9,358 bases of DNA from Pseudomonadota bacterium. GTDB taxonomy: Bacteria > Pseudomonadota > Alphaproteobacteria > Azospirillales > Azospirillaceae. Under the pieces are notes generated by a model. The model was not told where the DNA came from. It was given only the letters and a program-made list of their open reading frames with translations, and ran no database searches. Both the position numbers and the translations under genes were made by a program. The DNA lies in the NCBI GenBank assembly GCA_023416455.1, contig JAEZHQ010000462.1:1-9358 (forward strand), read 5' to 3'. Of the stretch, positions 5,023-9,358 are shown piece after piece; the stretch's first letter is position 1; each line of letters starts with the position of its first letter.

Positions 5023-5550
5023 ATGATCTACAGCCTCGACGACAAGCACCCGCAGCTGGCCCCGACGAGCTGGGTCGCGCCCGGCGCCATGCTGATCGGC
5101 GACATCCGGCTCGACGACGAAGCGTCGGTGTGGTGGGGCGCCGTGCTGCGCGCGGAGGCCGAGCGGATCCATGTCGGGGCGGGCAGCAACGTGCAGGACA
5201 ACGCGGTGCTCCACGTCGACCCGGGCTTTCCGCTGACGGTCGGCGCCGGGGTTACGGTCGGGCACCAAGCCATGCTGCACGGCTGCACCATCGGCGACGG
5301 CACGCTGATCGGCATCGGCGCGACGGTGCTCAACGGCGCCCGGATCGGCCGGGAATGCATGATCGGCGCCCACGCCCTGATCGCCGAGGGCAAGGAGATC
5401 CCAGACCGTTCGGTGGTGATGGGCATTCCGGGCAAGATCGTGCGCACGGTCTCCGACGCCGAGCTGGAGCAGCTCCGCCGCGGCGCCGAATCCTACCGCG
5501 CGCGGTCGCGCCAGTACGCGGCCGGCCTGAAGCCGGTGCCCGGCCGCTGA
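5023..5550 (+). CDS. Gamma-carbonic anhydrase-like hexapeptide-repeat protein
   Basis: This gene encodes a 175-residue left-handed beta-helix protein of the YrdA/PaaY/gamma-carbonic anhydrase family, usually a cytosolic trimer with metal at the subunit interfaces. Seen: hexapeptide repeats from about residue 20 to 140, SNVQDNAVLHVD with Gln58 and His64, and VGHQAMLHGCTIG with His81 and His86. These are the three metal-ligand histidines of the family. VLRAEAERIHVG (41-52) holds the conserved Arg (Arg43), but the Asp usual two residues later is Glu45. The end, DRSVVMGIPGKIVR, is typical. ATG 5023 gives the normal family length although no strong ribosome site precedes it; the open frame upstream to 4720 is not conserved-looking. 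Actual carbonic anhydrase activity is uncertain, since many members are inactive or act on other substrates. Confidence 0.88.
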   Translation: MIYSLDDKHPQLAPTSWVAPGAMLIGDIRLDDEASVWWGAVLRAEAERIHVGAGSNVQDNAVLHVDPGFPLTVGAGVTVGHQAMLHGCTIGDGTLIGIGATVLNGARIGRECMIGAHALIAEGKEIPDRSVVMGIPGKIVRTVSDAELEQLRRGAESYRARSRQYAAGLKPVPGR

Positions 5551-5602
5551 CCGGCGCCGGCGGCGCCCGGCACGGCCCGCCTGTCCGGCTATCCCTTTTT
5601 GC

Positions 5603-5631
5603 TTGAGCGGCCCTATCCGTTCGGCTATAGG
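5603..5631 (+). promoter_or_regulatory. Promoter of tRNA-Leu
   Basis: TTGAGC (5603-5608) and TATAGG (5626-5631) have a 17-bp spacer. The following GC-rich bases resemble a stringently controlled discriminator, and the tRNA starts at 5650, leaving a 5' leader of roughly 10-12 nt for RNase P to remove. Confidence 0.6.
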
Positions 5632-5649
5632 AGGCGTCCCGTTGGTGAC

Positions 5650-5736
5650 GCGCTCGTGGCGGAACTGGTAGACGCGCTAGGTTCAGGTCCTAGTGGCTGA
5701 AAGGCCGTGGGGGTTCGACTCCCTCCGAGCGCACCA
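5650..5736 (+). tRNA. tRNA-Leu (anticodon CAG)
   Basis: The 87-nt class II tRNA has acceptor GCGCTCG (5650-5656) pairing with CGAGCGC (5726-5732), discriminator A5733 and encoded CCA (5734-5736). The anticodon stem CTAGG/CCTAG encloses loop TTCAGGT with CAG at 5684-5686, reading CUG, a leading Leu codon in GC-rich genomes. A long variable arm (GGC...GGCC) follows, and GGTTCGACT marks the T arm. All identity features of tRNA-Leu are in place. Confidence 0.96.
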
Positions 5737-5748
5737 ACGCCCCCCTCC

Positions 5749-5796
5749 CATTCCATCCATGCCCTTCCAGGGCATTCCATCCATCCCCTGGAAGGG
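5749..5796 (+). repeat. Paired 12-bp direct repeat with 11-bp hairpin after tRNA-Leu
   Basis: CATTCCATCCAT occurs at 5749-5760 and 5773-5784, a 24-bp period. CCCTTCCAGGG (5762-5772) pairs with CCCTGGAAGGG (5786-5796), so a direct repeat and an inverted repeat interleave. The hairpin lies about 25 nt after the tRNA 3' end and may terminate it or the convergent PRC-barrel gene; no T run follows. Confidence 0.6.
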
Positions 5797-5810
5797 ACGG
5801 CGCCCGGCCG

Positions 5811-6260
5811 TCACCGACCCAGCGACAGGGCATCGTCGCCGGCCGGCGGCAAGGCCGCGGTTTCCCTGGCCGTCAGCCCGTCGATCCTCAGCTCGTCGCG
5901 GCCGGGCTGGAGGTGGACGCGGCCCGCCGCCACAGCCACCTTGCGGGCCGGCGTGCCCCCCGGGCCGGGCAGCGAGAGGACGAGGTTCAGCGGCTGCCCG
6001 CAATCGTCGACGACCACGTCCACCACGGTCCCGATCCGGATGCCGTCGCTTGCCGTGACGCTGCGGTCCATCAGGTCGTCCAGATCCGACAGCGCCGCAG
6101 CACCGGTGGCGGGATCGCCGAGAACGGGAAGGGCGTCGGCCGCCGCGCAGGCGCCGGGCGGGCCGGCGGAGGCACCGGAAAGGGTGCCGAGGCCGAGAAG
6201 CAGGGCGGCCACCCCCGTCCGCACGGTCCTGCCTGTTCCGTGTCCGTGGATCCTGTGCAA
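5811..6260 (-). CDS. Exported PRC-barrel domain protein
   Basis: This gene encodes a 149-residue protein with an N-terminal signal sequence and one PRC-barrel domain. Seen: a basic start, a hydrophobic core VAALLLGLGTL (17-27), a probable signal peptidase site after GASA (29-32), then DLDDLMDRSVTASDGIRIGTV (59-79) and VVVDDCGQPLNLVLSL (82-97), the paired strands typical of PRC-barrels (photosynthetic reaction centre H subunit and RimM fold), ending near residue 128. In periplasmic alphaproteobacterial proteins this domain often occurs alone, with unknown roles. I chose TTG 6260 because GGAGG stands six bases upstream of it and it places the signal peptide at the N terminus; the frame remains open to 6671 but passes through another gene. 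A downstream GTG is an alternative start. The 45-residue membrane peptide gene lies 79 bp upstream on the same strand. Confidence 0.75.
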   Translation of the reverse strand: MHRIHGHGTGRTVRTGVAALLLGLGTLSGASAGPPGACAAADALPVLGDPATGAAALSDLDDLMDRSVTASDGIRIGTVVDVVVDDCGQPLNLVLSLPGPGGTPARKVAVAAGRVHLQPGRDELRIDGLTARETAALPPAGDDALSLGR

Positions 6261-6339
6261 AATGTCCCTCCGACGCGGCTGCCTTCCTTGTGTCCTTTTG
6301 ACAACAGGCAAGAAGCTTCGTGGTTGCATGGGACGGATA

Positions 6340-6477
6340 TCAGCCGCGCCGGCGCCCCGCCCCGCGCGGCGGGCGGCGGGGTTGCCGCAGGCGGCCGCCC
6401 GGTCCGCCCCGCTGTGGCCGGAACAGGATGAACAGAACGACCAGGCCGACAGCCAGAATGGGAAGAAGGGCTTCCAT
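6340..6477 (-). CDS. Small single-helix membrane protein (45 aa)
   Basis: ATG 6477 follows a strong GGGAGG ribosome site by five bases and opens a 45-residue frame. Residues 4-19 (LLPILAVGLVVLFILF) form one transmembrane helix; the remaining 26 residues are rich in Arg, Pro and Gly and should lie in the cytosol by the positive-inside rule. I do not recognise a family. It precedes the PRC-barrel gene on the same strand with a 79-bp gap, so the two may be co-transcribed. The Arg/Pro-rich tail could be an artefact of GC-rich sequence, but the ribosome site and the clean hydrophobic helix argue for a real gene. Confidence 0.55.
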   Translation of the reverse strand: MEALLPILAVGLVVLFILFRPQRGGPGGRLRQPRRPPRGAGRRRG

Positions 6478-6712
6478 CGCGACCTCCCGCAGTGCGCGCG
6501 TCCGCGCTGCCAGAGTGCGCCCGCGGCGGTGGCCCGGTCCATGGAGCGCAAGGGGTACGGTTGCGGCGACCGTTGATTCTCCTGCTCTCTCTGGTTCCCG
6601 GGGTGCGATTCCTGTATCCTGCCGAAGGAACCAGGGATGCGGAGCGTGGCCGGCGATCGACGCCCGGCCACTGGCGACGCATTTCTTTAACGGCAGCAAC
6701 GGTAAGGAACCG
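6478..6712. promoter_or_regulatory. Divergent intergenic region
   Basis: This 235-bp region separates the minus-strand membrane peptide from the plus-strand 104-residue gene and must hold promoters for both. Candidate elements are weak: TTGATT at 6573-6578 and TATCCT at 6614-6619 are not at a canonical spacing. GGTTCC (6593-6598) and GGAACC (6627-6632) form a distant inverted repeat. Confidence 0.3.
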
Positions 6713-7027
6713 ATGCAGACGCGCGTTGCGGACTTCGTCCATGATGGCAGGCGGATCGTGGCTTTTCTGGAGGATGGGGGCTCGCCGGGCCACGTCAGCC
6801 AGCCTTGGCCCCAGGTCGCCGAACGGTACGCGCAGGAGCAGGGCATCGGCCTCGGCGACGCCCGCTGGTACAATGTGGTCCCGGAGCGCTTCGCCAACGG
6901 GCGCCCGAACATCACCGAATTCCTGCCCGGCAAGCGAAGCTGGAACTACGAGGCCAACCTGGCGCTTGCCCGCAAGATCATCCTCCAGCTCGGCCTCGAC
7001 CCGGACACCCTTCCGCTCGACCTGTAG
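6713..7027 (+). CDS. Hypothetical protein (104 aa), unknown function
   Basis: A soluble protein without signal peptide or membrane segment, not recognised as any named family. Seen: an N-terminal strand-rich part (MQTRVADFVHDGRRIVAFLE), a Trp/aromatic middle (PWPQ, RWYNVVPERF), NITEFLPGKRSWNYE (66-80), and a C-terminal helix ANLALARKIILQLGLDP (81-97). ATG 6713 is chosen because TAAGGAA lies a few bases upstream; the frame is open back to 6320 but overlaps the divergent small membrane gene. Strong G/C third-position bias supports it as a core gene. It is convergent with tenA, with 27 bp between the stop codons. Confidence 0.75.
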   Translation: MQTRVADFVHDGRRIVAFLEDGGSPGHVSQPWPQVAERYAQEQGIGLGDARWYNVVPERFANGRPNITEFLPGKRSWNYEANLALARKIILQLGLDPDTLPLDL

Positions 7028-7054
7028 CGGGACGGCGGCCCGGCGCCGTCCATA

Positions 7055-7726
7055 TCAGTCGGCGAGCGTCAGCCCCATCTCCCAGAAATCGGCCTCCAGC
7101 CGGCAGGCCTGGCGGAAGACGGTCAGGAGCTGGGGGAAGCGCGCCTCGGTCATGGCGCGGGCGGCCAGCCGGTCCAGGGTCGCGCGCGCGCCGGCCGCCA
7201 CCTCCTGGTAGGCGGCGCCGGAATATTCCCCGATCCATTCCCGGTAGGGGTTGTCCGCCGCCGGTCCGGCGGCGGCGAGGCGCCGGCCGATCTCGGCGTA
7301 ACCGATGACGCAGGGGGCGAGCGCCGCATGCAGGTCGAGGAGATCGCCGCGCAGGCCGGTCTCCAGGACGTAGCGCGTGTAGGCCATGGTCGCCCGGGCC
7401 TCCGGAGCCCCTTCCAGCGCCTCCGGCGACAGGCCCCAGCGGGCGCACAGCCCCACATGCAGATCCATCTCGACGTCGAGGATGGCCTTCAGCCCGGTCA
7501 GGGCGGCGCGCATGTCGGCCAGGGACTGGCCCTTGTAGACGGCCAGCGCGTAGGCGCGCGCGAAATGGGCGAGGAACAGGTAATCCTGCACGAGATAGTG
7601 GCGGAAGGCCGGCTCGGGCAGGCTGCCGTCGCCCATGGCCCGGACGAAGGGGTGGTCGACGTAGCGGCGCCAGTCGTCCGCGGCGGCTTCGGTCAGCCGG
7701 TCGAAGAGATCGGGAGGCGGCGGCAT
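7055..7726 (-). CDS. tenA: TenA family aminopyrimidine aminohydrolase / thiaminase II
   Basis: The 223-residue all-helical cytosolic enzyme hydrolyses aminopyrimidine breakdown products of thiamin (salvage of HMP) or thiamin itself. Seen: LFDRLTEAAADDW (7-19), HPFVRAMGDGSLPEPAFRHY (25-44), QDYLFLAHFARAYA with Asp48 and Tyr49 (47-60), the catalytic Cys139 in LAPCVIGYAEIG, Tyr168 in WIGEYSG, and the C-terminal Glu211 in CRLEADFWEMG. These match the active-site set of the family (Asp44, Tyr47, Cys135, Glu205 in the Bacillus enzyme) with small offsets. ATG 7726 has AGGAG six bases upstream; the open frame beyond it is not family-like. It lies 80 bp downstream of fruA on the same strand, without other thiamin genes nearby and without a visible TPP riboswitch, so it may use its own promoter or read-through from the fru operon. 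Confidence 0.93.
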   Translation of the reverse strand: MPPPPDLFDRLTEAAADDWRRYVDHPFVRAMGDGSLPEPAFRHYLVQDYLFLAHFARAYALAVYKGQSLADMRAALTGLKAILDVEMDLHVGLCARWGLSPEALEGAPEARATMAYTRYVLETGLRGDLLDLHAALAPCVIGYAEIGRRLAAAGPAADNPYREWIGEYSGAAYQEVAAGARATLDRLAARAMTEARFPQLLTVFRQACRLEADFWEMGLTLAD

Positions 7727-7806
7727 GCGGGGCTCCTGTGCGGGGTCCACGGCGGATGGACCGGGGGATCGCGGTCCCCGACCATAGCAGCTTCCCGCGG
7801 CCCCGA

Positions 7807-9358
<1,552 letters not shown>

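Noticed and set aside
4711..5373. Minus-strand frame antisense to the carbonic anhydrase-like gene
   Set aside because: It is an antisense shadow of a clear hexapeptide-repeat gene, with His/Arg/Asp-rich composition and no domain.
5553..5567. Terminator directly after the carbonic anhydrase-like gene
   Set aside because: GGCGCC pairs with GGCGCC over a 3-base loop, but such self-complementary GC words are common here and no T run follows.
6261..6671. Upstream extension of the PRC-barrel frame
   Set aside because: It would bury the signal peptide in the middle of the protein and overlap the small membrane gene; the added residues are low-complexity.
7762..7780. Intrinsic terminator between fruA and tenA
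   Set aside because: CGGGG and CCCCG can form a 5-bp stem but no T run follows on the minus strand; too weak to call.

Overview
The window is GC-rich DNA whose core genes use G or C at almost every third codon position. Together with the gene content (upp, a gamma-carbonic anhydrase-like protein, TenA, a PTS fructose IIBC permease, and a tRNA-Leu with encoded CCA), this suggests an alphaproteobacterium, most likely Rhodospirillales/Azospirillum-like. The organism call is an inference from composition and gene style, not a database match.

Layout. Positions 1-738 hold the last codons of an upstream gene and a complete uracil phosphoribosyltransferase (upp). Positions 751-3810 form an accessory segment flanked by an exact 20-bp direct repeat (751-770 and 3791-3810). 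Inside it, on the minus strand, is a translationally coupled two-gene module: an OLD/RecF-like AAA ATPase (1811-3148) and an HNH-type protein (1215-1814). This pairing resembles the anti-phage system Septu (PtuA-PtuB). Around the module lie insertion-sequence relics: an IS5-type transposase N terminus, a 40-bp palindrome with a 5-bp target duplication sitting in that relic, the last residues of an IS66-type TnpC, and a weaker IS66-like fragment on the other side. Between the IS relics and the right-hand repeat is a cluster of three strong hairpins with no gene.

Positions 3811-4608 (minus) encode a secreted protein with a His/Cys pattern like clan CD (caspase/C80-like) peptidases. It has its own -10 box and a perfect inverted repeat placed between the promoter and the ribosome binding site. 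An AT-richer gap with a possible plus-strand promoter follows.

From 5023 onward the core genome resumes: a gamma-carbonic anhydrase-like hexapeptide protein, tRNA-Leu(CAG) with a good sigma-70 promoter, a PRC-barrel exported protein that probably starts at TTG, a 45-residue one-helix membrane peptide, a 104-residue protein of unknown function, TenA (thiaminase II/aminopyrimidine aminohydrolase), and the 3' part of fruA, which runs off the right edge.

How the parts relate: upp (uracil salvage), tenA (thiamin salvage) and fruA (fructose uptake) are independent housekeeping functions. The ATPase/HNH pair looks like a small defence cassette inserted between upp and the secreted-protein gene. Taking out the 3,040 bp between repeat copies would leave those two genes convergent with one 20-mer in a 72-bp gap. 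No CRISPR array, integrase, complete transposase or reverse transcriptase gene was seen.
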